A DNA stretch of 45,048 bases. It comes from Salaquimonas sp. (GTDB lineage: Bacteria > Pseudomonadota > Alphaproteobacteria > Rhizobiales > Rhizobiaceae). The position numbers and the translations under genes were made by a program. Below, in pieces: positions 17,633-25,004 of the stretch (position 1 is the first letter of the stretch; the number at the start of each line of letters is the position of its first letter). The stretch covers positions 1 through 45,048 of the forward strand of contig JAJDOK010000073.1 of assembly GCA_022340185.1 (NCBI GenBank), given 5' to 3'. Below the pieces are notes generated by a model. That model made no database searches and was not told where the DNA came from. It worked only from the letters and a program-made list of their open reading frames with translations.

Positions 17633-19378
17633 ATGGCGCGTCGACTAGCTGCGATTCTGGCCGCGGACGTGGTGGGCTATTCCCGGCTCATGGCGGAGGA
17701 CGAGGCCGGCACACTGGCTGCACTCAAGGCGCATCGCCGCGAAATCTTCGATCCTGAAATCGAGAAGCGGGGCGGGCGTATCGTCAAGGTCATGGGCGAC
17801 GGCGTTCTGGTGGAGTTCGCCTCCGTCGTCGATGCCGTCGAGAGCGCCTTGGCAATCCAGCAGGCGCTGGCGCGCGAGCATGGCAAGATCACGCTGCGCA
17901 TCGGCATCAATCTCGGCGACGTCATCATCGAAGGCGACGACATCTATGGCGACGGTGTGAATGTCGCCGCGCGGCTGGAGCAGTTGGCCGAACCGGGTGG
18001 CATCCTGGTTTCCGACGACGTCTGCCGCCACTCACGCGGCAGGGTCGACGCGACATTCGAGGACATGGGTGAGCAGCGCCTGAAAAACATCGAACTGCCC
18101 GTCATGGTCTGGCGCTGGCACGCCGGTCCGTTGCGCGCAAATGACGAGGCGGCGAAGCCGGCTGAAAAGCCGGCATTGGCCCTGCCCGACAAGCCATCGA
18201 TCGCCGTATTGCCGTTCGACAACATGTCGAGCGATCCAGATCAGGACTATTTCGCCGACGGGGTCGTCGAGGCGCTGACCGCCGCGCTCAGCCGGATCCG
18301 CTCCTTCTTCGTCATCGCCCGTAATTCCGCCTTCACATACAAGGGCACGCAGACCGATGTGCGCGATATCGGTCGCGAACTGGGCGTCAGATACGTCCTC
18401 GAGGGCAGCGTGCAACGCGCCGGTGGCAGGGTCAGGATCACCGTGCAGCTGATCGAGACGGACAGCGGCGCGCATGTCTGGGCGGAAAAATATGACGGCT
18501 CGCTCGACGACATTTTCGACCTGCAGGACCGCATCACCGAACAGGTGGCCGGTGCGCTTCAACCCTCCATCCGCCTGGCGGAGATCGACCGGGTCGGCCG
18601 CAAGCGGCCGCAGGATCTGGGCGCCTACGACTACACCATGCGCGCCTTCCGACATGTCTGGGAGCTGGAAAAGGACGAGGCGACAAGGGCTCTGTCACTG
18701 CTCTCCAAGGCGCTGGAGATCGAACCGGACTACCCGCTGGCGCTTGCCCTGACATCGTGGTGCCACGCGCAAAGTTCGGTCTACAATTGGGCCGCCGATA
18801 TCTCCGCGGCCAAATCCGTCTCCCTCGAACTTGCCGAACGCGCCGCCGACCTATCGGCTGATGATCCACTCATTCTCACCGTGCTCGGCACGGTGCACAC
18901 CTTTGTTTCGAATTTCGGCGCGGCCCGAGTGCTGCTCCAGCGCGCCGTCTCGCTCGATCCCAACTCGGCCTGGGCATGGACCCGGCTTGGCTGGCTCGAC
19001 GTCTATACGGACCGGTGGAAAGAGGCGATCGAGAAATTCGAAAGGTCGATCCGCCTGAGCCCGCTGGATCCGATGAATTTCAACAATCTGGTGGGGTTGG
19101 CGTCTTCCCATCAGGTCGCCGGAGACGACGCGAAAGCCGCCGAAGGGTTCCTTGCCGCCCTGAACGAGCGGCCGAACGCGATATGGATATACCGCAATCT
19201 CGCGCCGGCGCTTCTGGGTGCGGGCCGCGAGGCCGAAGCGCGCGCTGCGATGGAAACCTTGAAGAAAGCCTATCCGGACATGACCGTGAAGCGTTTCAAG
19301 GAGGCGATGGTGTTTTCCCCGGCCACGCTGGAGCGGATCGGCGTTCAGTTGCACGAACTCGGCGTTCCCGACTCGTAG
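17633..19378 (+). CDS. Class III adenylate cyclase with TolB-like domain and TPR repeats
   Basis: A 581-residue soluble protein. Residues 1-165 form a class III nucleotidyl cyclase domain: metal Asp12 in LAADVVGYSRLM, Asp56 in VKVMGDGVLVEF, and the transition-state Asn/Arg region in YGDGVNVAARLEQL. A Pro/Ala linker leads to a TolB-like N-terminal domain (about 185-305; PSIAVLPFDNMSSDPDQDYF through GSVQRAGGRVRITVQLIETD), then a TPR region (about 340-565; for example NSAWAWTRLGWLDVYTDRWK). There is no membrane segment. Rhizobial genomes hold many such cyclases, each thought to make cAMP in response to its own cue; the TolB/TPR part is probably the sensing or partner-binding half. GGAGG precedes the ATG. 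Nested inverted repeats upstream may control it. The cue is unknown. Confidence 0.85.
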   Translation: MARRLAAILAADVVGYSRLMAEDEAGTLAALKAHRREIFDPEIEKRGGRIVKVMGDGVLVEFASVVDAVESALAIQQALAREHGKITLRIGINLGDVIIEGDDIYGDGVNVAARLEQLAEPGGILVSDDVCRHSRGRVDATFEDMGEQRLKNIELPVMVWRWHAGPLRANDEAAKPAEKPALALPDKPSIAVLPFDNMSSDPDQDYFADGVVEALTAALSRIRSFFVIARNSAFTYKGTQTDVRDIGRELGVRYVLEGSVQRAGGRVRITVQLIETDSGAHVWAEKYDGSLDDIFDLQDRITEQVAGALQPSIRLAEIDRVGRKRPQDLGAYDYTMRAFRHVWELEKDEATRALSLLSKALEIEPDYPLALALTSWCHAQSSVYNWAADISAAKSVSLELAERAADLSADDPLILTVLGTVHTFVSNFGAARVLLQRAVSLDPNSAWAWTRLGWLDVYTDRWKEAIEKFERSIRLSPLDPMNFNNLVGLASSHQVAGDDAKAAEGFLAALNERPNAIWIYRNLAPALLGAGREAEARAAMETLKKAYPDMTVKRFKEAMVFSPATLERIGVQLHELGVPDS

Positions 19379-19399
19379 GAACCACCCTGCCCCCGACAC

Positions 19400-19560
19400 G
19401 CAATCATCCCCGCCATTTCTTCCGCACTCAAGATCGTCAGATCACCGGAGTATCGGCCACGCGCAGGCCTTTCATGCCGCGCAACAGCAATTGAGGGTCG
19501 ACCACGGAACCCGCAACCGGTCCGCCCCCGATCACGAGTTTCGATTGTGCGGTTTCGCAG
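19400..19560 (-). pseudogene. Decayed C-terminus of a GMC oxidoreductase
   Basis: Translating the minus strand gives GSVVDPQLLLRGMKGLRVAD followed by TPVI and a stop (TGA at 19437-19439). This matches the conserved end of GMC (choline/alcohol dehydrogenase-type) oxidoreductases, VVDP-x-L-x-V-x-G-x-x-GLRVAD. Just beyond, in another frame, TILSAEEMAGMIA matches the closing T-I-M-I-x-E-K-A-A-D-M-I helix. The linking Asn-rich segment is missing, so there is a deletion plus a frameshift. It lies in the 300-base gap between the cyclase and the acetoacetate decarboxylase genes, on the opposite strand to both. Nothing else in the gap is recognisable except a short tandem repeat. Confidence 0.6.
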
Positions 19561-19577
19561 TTGTGCCACTTTGGCAA

Positions 19578-19607
19578 GCCATGCTGTAGTTGGCCATGCT
19601 GTTGTTG
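19578..19607. repeat. Two tandem 15-base repeats
   Basis: GCCATGCTGTAGTTG is followed directly by GCCATGCTGTTGTTG, differing at one base, in the leader of the acetoacetate decarboxylase gene. It is probably replication slippage in non-coding DNA. Confidence 0.5.
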
Positions 19608-19678
19608 GCCTTCCCGTCCCTGGCCATTCCCAAGGCGACTGCCGATAATTCCGAAATCACCCAGCGGAGAAATGTGCC

Positions 19679-20416
19679 ATGAAAGCGAGCGACGTGCTGA
19701 CGAACGCCTATTCCATGCCGTTGACCAGCCCCGCCTACCCGAGGGGGCCGTACCGGTTCATCGACCGCGAATTCCTGATCATCACATACCGCACGGACCC
19801 GGTGAAACTGCGCGAAATCGTGCCGGAACCGCTCGAAATTGCCGAACCCGTGGTCAAGTTCGAGTTCATCCGCATGCCGGATTCGACCGGTTTCGGCGAC
19901 TATACCGAAGCCGGCCAGGTCATTCCGGTCCGGTTCGGTGACCAGGTCGGCGGCTACTCGCACGCCATGTATCTCAATGACGGCCCGCCGATTTTCGGAG
20001 GACGCGAATTGTGGGGCTTTCCCAAGAAATACGCCCAGCCCTCATTGTCGGTCGAACGCGATACGCTGGTCGGCACGCTCGATTACGGTCCGGTGCGCGT
20101 CGCGACGGGCACGATGGGATTCAAGCATTCCACCCTCGATCACGACGCGGTGCTAAAATCGCTCGCGGCCCCGAACTTCCTCCTGAAGATCATACCCCAC
20201 GTCGACGGAACCCCGCGCATCTGCGAAATCGTCCGCTACGAACTCCAGGATGTTGCCCTCAAGGGCGCGTGGACCGGACCGGCCGCCCTCGACCTGCGCC
20301 CGCACGCCCTTGCCCCGGTTGCCGATCTTCCGGTCCTGGAAGTGGTCTCGGCCGTGCATCTGCGCGCCGATCTGACCCTTGGTCTCGGCAGCGTTGTCCA
20401 CGATTATCTCGCCTAG
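19679..20416 (+). CDS. adc: Acetoacetate decarboxylase
   Basis: A protein of 245 residues that decarboxylates acetoacetate to acetone and CO2 (EC 4.1.1.4) through a Schiff base. The adjacent lysines Lys116-Lys117 in [13 protein letters not shown] correspond to the catalytic Lys115 and its pKa-lowering neighbour Lys116 of the clostridial enzyme. The preceding [17 protein letters not shown] stretch and the length also match. ATG at 19679 follows a GCGGAG ribosome-binding site. The gene stands alone. Some members of this superfamily act on other keto acids or as aldolase-dehydratases, so acetoacetate is the likely but not certain substrate. Confidence 0.85.
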   Translation: MKASDVLTNAYSMPLTSPAYPRGPYRFIDREFLIITYRTDPVKLREIVPEPLEIAEPVVKFEFIRMPDSTGFGDYTEAGQVIPVRFGDQVGGYSHAMYLNDGPPIFGGRELWGFPKKYAQPSLSVERDTLVGTLDYGPVRVATGTMGFKHSTLDHDAVLKSLAAPNFLLKIIPHVDGTPRICEIVRYELQDVALKGAWTGPAALDLRPHALAPVADLPVLEVVSAVHLRADLTLGLGSVVHDYLA

Positions 20417-20452
20417 GCAGTGTAGATAGATTGCGCTTTGCGTAAGCGGCCG

Positions 20453-20827
20453 TCAGCGGGATTTTTTTGATGACTGATAGCGCCTGCGCGCCGCCGCGAC
20501 AGCCATCTCGTTCTCGATGGCCCAGTCCGTCAGCGCTGCAAGCGGACCGAGCAGCGTCGTGCCGAGCCTGGTCAGGCCGTAATCCACCCGGGGCGGAATG
20601 GTCGGCGTGACCGTGCGTTCGACTAGGCCGTCCTTTTCGAGTTCGCGCAACACCGTGGTCAATGATTTCTGGGTGATACCGCCGATTTCGCGCTTGAGTT
20701 CGGTAAAGCGTTTCGGCCGCTCGCTCAGCAGGCCGACGACAAGCACGGCCCATTTGCTGCCGACGATCTGCAGCAGTTCGCGTATCGGGCCGCATCTTGG
20801 ATGCTGGTAGGCGAGCTGTGGTTTCAT
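20453..20827 (-). CDS. HxlR family transcriptional regulator
   Basis: A 124-residue winged-helix regulator of the HxlR/MarR-like family, with the IVGSKWAVLVVGLLSERPKR helix, FTELKREIGGITQKSLTTVL recognition region and an LVERTVTPTIPPRVDYGLT wing. Cys12 in QHPRCGPIRELL is in the position of the redox-reactive Cys found in HypR/QorR-type members that sense electrophiles or disulfide stress. It is divergent from an NAD(P)H:FMN reductase-like gene, and GTATC/GATAC half-sites fill the space between. This is the usual layout for a repressor that controls itself and an adjacent oxidoreductase. Confidence 0.85.
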   Translation of the reverse strand: MKPQLAYQHPRCGPIRELLQIVGSKWAVLVVGLLSERPKRFTELKREIGGITQKSLTTVLRELEKDGLVERTVTPTIPPRVDYGLTRLGTTLLGPLAALTDWAIENEMAVAAARRRYQSSKKSR

Positions 20828-20893
20828 GCACGATACCCGGGTAGACTTTCCGTGCCTTCTTGCGCATCGGGCGCTGGCATTTATGTAACTATG

Positions 20894-20917
20894 GTATCAT
20901 AAAGATACGATGGTATC
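20894..20917. promoter_or_regulatory. GTATC/GATAC operator cluster between hxlR and the reductase
   Basis: GTATC-ATAAA-GATAC (20894-20908) is a perfect dyad, and a further GTATC lies at 20913-20917. A GATAC half-site also occurs at 20832-20836, just before the HxlR start codon. HxlR proteins bind GTATC-type dyads in several bacteria, so this is the likely operator for both divergent genes. Confidence 0.65.
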
Positions 20918-20973
20918 GAAAAGCTACTTTGGATCCAACCCACGCTATCGCTGAAAACCCGGGGGCACCAGCA

Positions 20974-21546
20974 ATGACATTGAAACTGAAGATCATCATC
21001 GCCAGCACGCGTCCGGGCCGCAAGGGGCCGATCGTTGCCGACTGGGTCAAGACATTCGCCGACGAATTCGGCCAGTTCGAGGTCGATCTGGTCGATCTCG
21101 CCGAACTCGACCTGCCGCTGCTCGACGAGCCCAAACACCCGGCCATGAAGGATTACCAGCACGATCACACCAAGCGCTGGAGCGCCATCATCGACGGGGC
21201 CGATGCCTTTGTCTTCGTCACGCCGGAATATGATTTCTTCGCGCCCGCCGCGCTGGTCAACGCCATTCAGTGCCTGTCGCGCGAATGGAAATACAAGCCG
21301 GCGGCGATCGTCAGCTATGGCGGTATCTCGGGCGGTTTGCGCTCGACCCAGGAGCTTCGCCTGCTGTTCTCCAATGTCGGCGGGGTCGCGCTGCCGCAAT
21401 CTGTGCCAATGCCCTTCTTCAACCAGTTCATCGGTGAAGATGGCATCTTCACGCCCAATGAACCGATGCTCGACGGCATCAAGCTGACGTTCACCGAACT
21501 GCTGAAATGGGCGACGGCACTGAAGCCGATGCGCGAGACGGCCTGA
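20974..21546 (+). CDS. NAD(P)H-dependent FMN reductase-like flavoprotein
   Basis: A flavodoxin-fold protein of 190 residues in the FMN_red/azoreductase-like family. The N-terminal phosphate-binding loop for FMN is IIIASTRPGRKGPIV; the isoalloxazine-side motif is FVTPEYDFFAPAALVNAI; SYGGISGGLRSTQELR closes the site. Related enzymes reduce free FMN, quinones, azo dyes or chromate with NAD(P)H. ATG at 20974 gives a normal N-terminus; longer starts would run through the operator region. It is divergent from HxlR and probably induced when that repressor's Cys is modified by quinone or aldehyde stress (inferred). Confidence 0.83.
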   Translation: MTLKLKIIIASTRPGRKGPIVADWVKTFADEFGQFEVDLVDLAELDLPLLDEPKHPAMKDYQHDHTKRWSAIIDGADAFVFVTPEYDFFAPAALVNAIQCLSREWKYKPAAIVSYGGISGGLRSTQELRLLFSNVGGVALPQSVPMPFFNQFIGEDGIFTPNEPMLDGIKLTFTELLKWATALKPMRETA

Positions 21547-21552
21547 GATCGC

Positions 21553-21575
21553 CCGGAGAGGTTCGCCCTCCCCGG
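21553..21575. terminator. Possible bidirectional terminator
   Basis: CCGGAGAGG-TTCG-CCCTCCCCGG forms a stem with one mismatch and one bulge around a TTCG tetraloop, between the convergent ends of the reductase and the class V PLP-enzyme genes. There is no T-run, so strength is uncertain. Confidence 0.35.
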
Positions 21576-21585
21576 CAATGCGGTT

Positions 21586-22848
21586 TCAGCGCTGCTGGCG
21601 CAACATCGACAAATTGCGCTTCACGCTCTCGACCGTCAGGTCGATCTCCCCGCGTGTGTTGTAACTGGCGATACCGATCCTGACCACGCCATGCGCCGGA
21701 TCGATGCCGAGCTGGTGCACCACGCCCCAGGCGTAATTGTGTCCGGCCCAGCAGAAGATGCCCTCGCCGTTCATCAGGTCGACCAGGGAAGCCGGCACGA
21801 TGCCGTCGACGGTGAACGAAACGGTCGGTACCCGCTCGGCGAGCCGTGCGGCGTCAGTGATGCCATGGATGCGCAGCCCGTCGATGTCGCAAATGCCGTC
21901 GATCAGCCTTTGCGCCAGCGGGTTTTCATGGGCAGTCGCCGCCGCATAGGCCGCCACGATCTTGTCGCGACGCGAACCTGACGCGCCGGTCATCTCGCCC
22001 AGTTCGGCGAAATGATCGACCGTCGCGGTCAGCCCGGCCAGCAACTCGATCTGCGGCGTGCCGGTCTCGAAACGGCCCGGCAATTCGTTGGCCGAACACA
22101 CCAGCTTGTAGGGCGTGAGCGCCTCCAGCGCCTCGCGCCTGCCCCACACGATGCCGAGATGCGGCCCGAAGAACTTGTAGGCGCTGCAGGCGAGGAAATC
22201 GCAGCCGATATCGGCGACATCGATGGCGCCGTGCGGCGCAAACTGCACCGCGTCGACATAGACCAGAGCGCCGGCATCTCTGGCGATCGCGGTCAATTCC
22301 TTCACCCGGTTGACCGAGCCGGTGAGGTTGGAGGCATAGCTGAGCGCCGCCAGCTTGGTCTTTTCGTTGACCGCGGCCTTCAGCGCATCGGGTTCGACCT
22401 GCCAGCTGTCAACCGAAAACGGCACGCGGCGAATGTCCGCGCCCCTGTCCTCGGCCGCCTGCACCCACGGCCCGACATTGCCCTCGTGGTCCATGCGGGT
22501 GACGACGATTTCGTCGCCCTCCTTCCATGACCGCGCCAGCGTGCGCGACAGATGGTAGGTCAGCGTCGTCATGTTCGGGCCGATGACGATCTCCTCGCCC
22601 GATTCTGCGCCAAGGAAATCGGCCATCGCTGCATGCGCCTCGGCGGTGATGGCGGTGGATTCTTCAGTTGTCGCGAAATGGCCGCCCAGATTGGCGTTGT
22701 GGTTGAGGATGGTGTCGCGAATGGCGTCGGCAACGCGGACCGGCACCTGCGTGCCGGCCGGATTGTCGAGATAGATCGCGTCATGGCCATTGACCTGGCG
22801 GCTCAGCGAGGGAAAACGCCCACGTACGGTATCAATTGGAAAACTCAT
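21586..22848 (-). CDS. Class V aminotransferase/cysteine desulfurase-like protein
   Basis: A 420-residue PLP enzyme of fold type I in the cysteine-desulfurase-like (SufS-related) group. The Schiff-base Lys225 is in FLACSAYKFFGPHLG. Asp199 and Gln202 in VYVDAVQFAPHG hold the PLP ring. The substrate is unknown: this subfamily is often encoded apart from Fe-S genes, and no suf or isc gene is near. It is the last gene of a probable four-gene operon, 59 bases after the ornithine-cyclodeaminase-like gene and preceded by the ureohydrolase and MttB-like genes. In that setting a lyase or aminotransferase role in amino-acid breakdown is more likely than Fe-S cluster assembly. Confidence 0.78.
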   Translation of the reverse strand: MSFPIDTVRGRFPSLSRQVNGHDAIYLDNPAGTQVPVRVADAIRDTILNHNANLGGHFATTEESTAITAEAHAAMADFLGAESGEEIVIGPNMTTLTYHLSRTLARSWKEGDEIVVTRMDHEGNVGPWVQAAEDRGADIRRVPFSVDSWQVEPDALKAAVNEKTKLAALSYASNLTGSVNRVKELTAIARDAGALVYVDAVQFAPHGAIDVADIGCDFLACSAYKFFGPHLGIVWGRREALEALTPYKLVCSANELPGRFETGTPQIELLAGLTATVDHFAELGEMTGASGSRRDKIVAAYAAATAHENPLAQRLIDGICDIDGLRIHGITDAARLAERVPTVSFTVDGIVPASLVDLMNGEGIFCWAGHNYAWGVVHQLGIDPAHGVVRIGIASYNTRGEIDLTVESVKRNLSMLRQQR

Positions 22849-22907
22849 CGAAGTATTTTGTCTGTCACGTTGAAATTGAATGTTTTCCTGGACCGCTGCA
22901 CCCGGCT

Positions 22908-23846
22908 TCAGGTCCCTGTCTCATAGGCGAGCACCGCGCCGGCCAGATCCTCCAGCGCCGCACCGACCGATTTGAACACAGTGATCTCGCTGTCGGAAGC
23001 GCGGCCCTTGTGCCTACCGCGCGTGAGTTCGGCCAGCTCCGCGACGATGTCGGATTCCTTCAACGCGCCTGATTGCATCGCCAGCACGATATCGCCGGCT
23101 TCCTTTGTCGCCCCGGCCCGGGTATCGACGAAAACGCTCGCCCGCCGCATGGCTTCGTCGTCGCTCTCGCGCATGGTTGGCGTGAACGCCCCAACAAGAT
23201 CGAGATGCGCGCCCTCCTTCAGCCATGCGCCCTTGACCAGCGGATCACTCGACAAGGTGGCGCAGGAGACGATATCGGCAACGCGTACGGCTGCCTCCAG
23301 ATCGTCCGCAGCTTCGGCCTCGAAACCTGCCGCGGCCGCCCGCTCGGCCACCGCTTCCGCCTTTTCGCGCGAGCGGCCCCAGATCGTCACCCAGCGGATG
23401 GGGCGCACCGCAGCATGCGCCTCGACCAGATTGAGTGCCAACCGCCCCGTGCCGACGACCAGCAGATGGCCGGCATCCTTGCGCGCCAGATAATCGGAGG
23501 CGAGCGCGGAAGCCGCCGCCGTACGCCGCGCCGTCAGTTCGCCGCCGTCGATCATGGCAAGCATTTCGCCATTGGCCGCAGACATCAGCACATAGGCCGC
23601 GTTGACCGCCGCCTTGCCCCTTGCCGCATTGCCGGGAAACACCGTGGCGACCTTGACACCCATGAAGGCCCTGGTCTGCCATGCCGGCATCAGCAGCAGC
23701 GTGGCATCCGGCTCACCAGGCACTTGAACCGTATGATGATGGCGCACCGGCATTTCGCAGTCCGCGGCAAACATCGCCCGCAACGCCTCGACCAGCTCCT
23801 TCATCGGCAGCGCGTTGTGCGTATGTTTCTCGTCCAGCACCAGCAT
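22908..23846 (-). CDS. Ornithine cyclodeaminase/mu-crystallin family protein
   Basis: A protein of 312 residues. The N-terminal substrate domain contains MPAWQTRAFMGVKVATVFPG with the usual Lys, and the Rossmann domain has LLVVGTGRLALNLVEAHAAV. Members include ornithine cyclodeaminase, delta1-pyrroline-2-carboxylate reductase, alanine dehydrogenase and N-methyl amino-acid dehydrogenases, so the exact reaction is open. ATG at 23846 shares its A with the stop of the ureohydrolase (TGATG), which fixes the start and shows translational coupling. Pairing with a ureohydrolase would allow guanidino compound to ornithine-like product to proline, but other routes fit equally well. Confidence 0.82.
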   Translation of the reverse strand: MLVLDEKHTHNALPMKELVEALRAMFAADCEMPVRHHHTVQVPGEPDATLLLMPAWQTRAFMGVKVATVFPGNAARGKAAVNAAYVLMSAANGEMLAMIDGGELTARRTAAASALASDYLARKDAGHLLVVGTGRLALNLVEAHAAVRPIRWVTIWGRSREKAEAVAERAAAAGFEAEAADDLEAAVRVADIVSCATLSSDPLVKGAWLKEGAHLDLVGAFTPTMRESDDEAMRRASVFVDTRAGATKEAGDIVLAMQSGALKESDIVAELAELTRGRHKGRASDSEITVFKSVGAALEDLAGAVLAYETGT

Positions 23847-24985
23847 CAATTGGCCCCCTTCTTCCCGACGAGCGGGCTGAAAACCATCAGGCTCAGGATT
23901 TCAAACAGCATCTGCGCACCCGCATGCGCGGTATTGGTGGTGGAATCGTATTGCGGCGCGACTTCAACAACATCGCCGCCGCAGATGGCAAGTCCCTTCA
24001 GCCCCCGGATCAATTCCAGGATTTCCCTTGTCGACGGCCCGCCCACCTCCGGCGTGCCGGTCCCCGGCGCGAAGGCCGGATCGAGGCTGTCGATATCGAA
24101 GGAGAGATAGAAGGGCTGGTCGCCGACCACCGCCCTCGCCTTTTCGACGATCGCGGCCATGCCCATCGCCGGCATTTCCTCGGCATGGATCACCGTCATG
24201 CCGCTGTCGTAGGAAAACTCCCACAGATATTCCGCCGCCCCCCTGATCCCGATCTGGATGGTCCGCGTCGGATCGAGCACCCCGTCGAGCACCGCATTGC
24301 GGAACGGTCCGCCATGATGGAACTTTGATTGATCAAACGGTCCGCCAGTGTCGCAATGGGCGTCGATATGGACCAGTCCGACCGGCGCCTTCGCACCCAC
24401 CGCCTTCAGGATCGACTGCGTGATCGAATGGTCGCCTCCGACCGCCAGTGGCGCAATGCCGGCACCGACGATTTTGCCGAACCACTCGGCGATATCCTCA
24501 TGGCACATGTCGAGGCTGTAGCGGCTGCGCATCGGAACGTCGCCGATATCGGCCACCTTCAGTTCATGTACCGGTGCGCAGTCGAGCACATGATTGTAGG
24601 GCCCGATACGTTCGATGGCGCGTAGTGCGCGCGGTCCGAAACGCGCGCCCGTGCGGTTGGTGACGCCCAGATCCATCGGCACGCCGACCATCGCCACCTG
24701 CAGGCCGGACAGATCCGGATTGCGCGGATCGACATGGCGGAACGGCGCATCGAGCAGGGTCGGCACGCCGGCATAGGGCGCCGATCGTGTGCCATCCGGC
24801 GAAAAGATGTGTTCGGCGACGCGCCTGAACTTTGGATCGCGCACCTCCCCGCCCTTGTCGCCGGCATATTTCGCCCTGAGCGCATTCAGTTTCTTGTCGT
24901 CCCAGGTCAACTCCTGCCTCGCCTTTTTTACGGGCGCGCTTCCGGCGCCATCTGACACGGTAGAGGCTTGGCTGGCCGGCGGCAA
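23846..24985 (-). CDS. Agmatinase/arginase-family ureohydrolase
   Basis: A binuclear-manganese ureohydrolase of 379 residues. All metal motifs are present: LAVGGDHSITQ, GLVHIDAHCDTGG and LSFDIDSLDPAFAPGTGTPE. It hydrolyses a guanidino group to urea and an amine; agmatine, guanidinobutyrate, guanidinopropionate or arginine are candidates. The roughly 80-residue N-terminal extension before the barrel is longer than in standard agmatinases. The start is uncertain: no in-frame ATG precedes the conserved region, so a TTG at 24985 or a GTG at 24958 is used. It follows the MttB-like gene by 19 bases and overlaps the cyclodeaminase-like start by one base. Confidence 0.82.
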   Translation of the reverse strand: MPPASQASTVSDGAGSAPVKKARQELTWDDKKLNALRAKYAGDKGGEVRDPKFRRVAEHIFSPDGTRSAPYAGVPTLLDAPFRHVDPRNPDLSGLQVAMVGVPMDLGVTNRTGARFGPRALRAIERIGPYNHVLDCAPVHELKVADIGDVPMRSRYSLDMCHEDIAEWFGKIVGAGIAPLAVGGDHSITQSILKAVGAKAPVGLVHIDAHCDTGGPFDQSKFHHGGPFRNAVLDGVLDPTRTIQIGIRGAAEYLWEFSYDSGMTVIHAEEMPAMGMAAIVEKARAVVGDQPFYLSFDIDSLDPAFAPGTGTPEVGGPSTREILELIRGLKGLAICGGDVVEVAPQYDSTTNTAHAGAQMLFEILSLMVFSPLVGKKGAN

Positions 24986-25004
24986 TGGCGATGGGGCAGC
25001 ATGC

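Noticed and set aside
19500-19550. IGGGPVAG on the minus strand as an N-terminal FAD motif of a GMC enzyme
   Set aside because: It precedes the C-terminal signature directly. It could be an internal-deletion junction but is too short to prefer over chance.
21586-22848. Fe-S cluster assembly role (SufS) for the class V enzyme
   Set aside because: No suf or isc partner is nearby and the operon context is catabolic, so the name SufS was not assigned.
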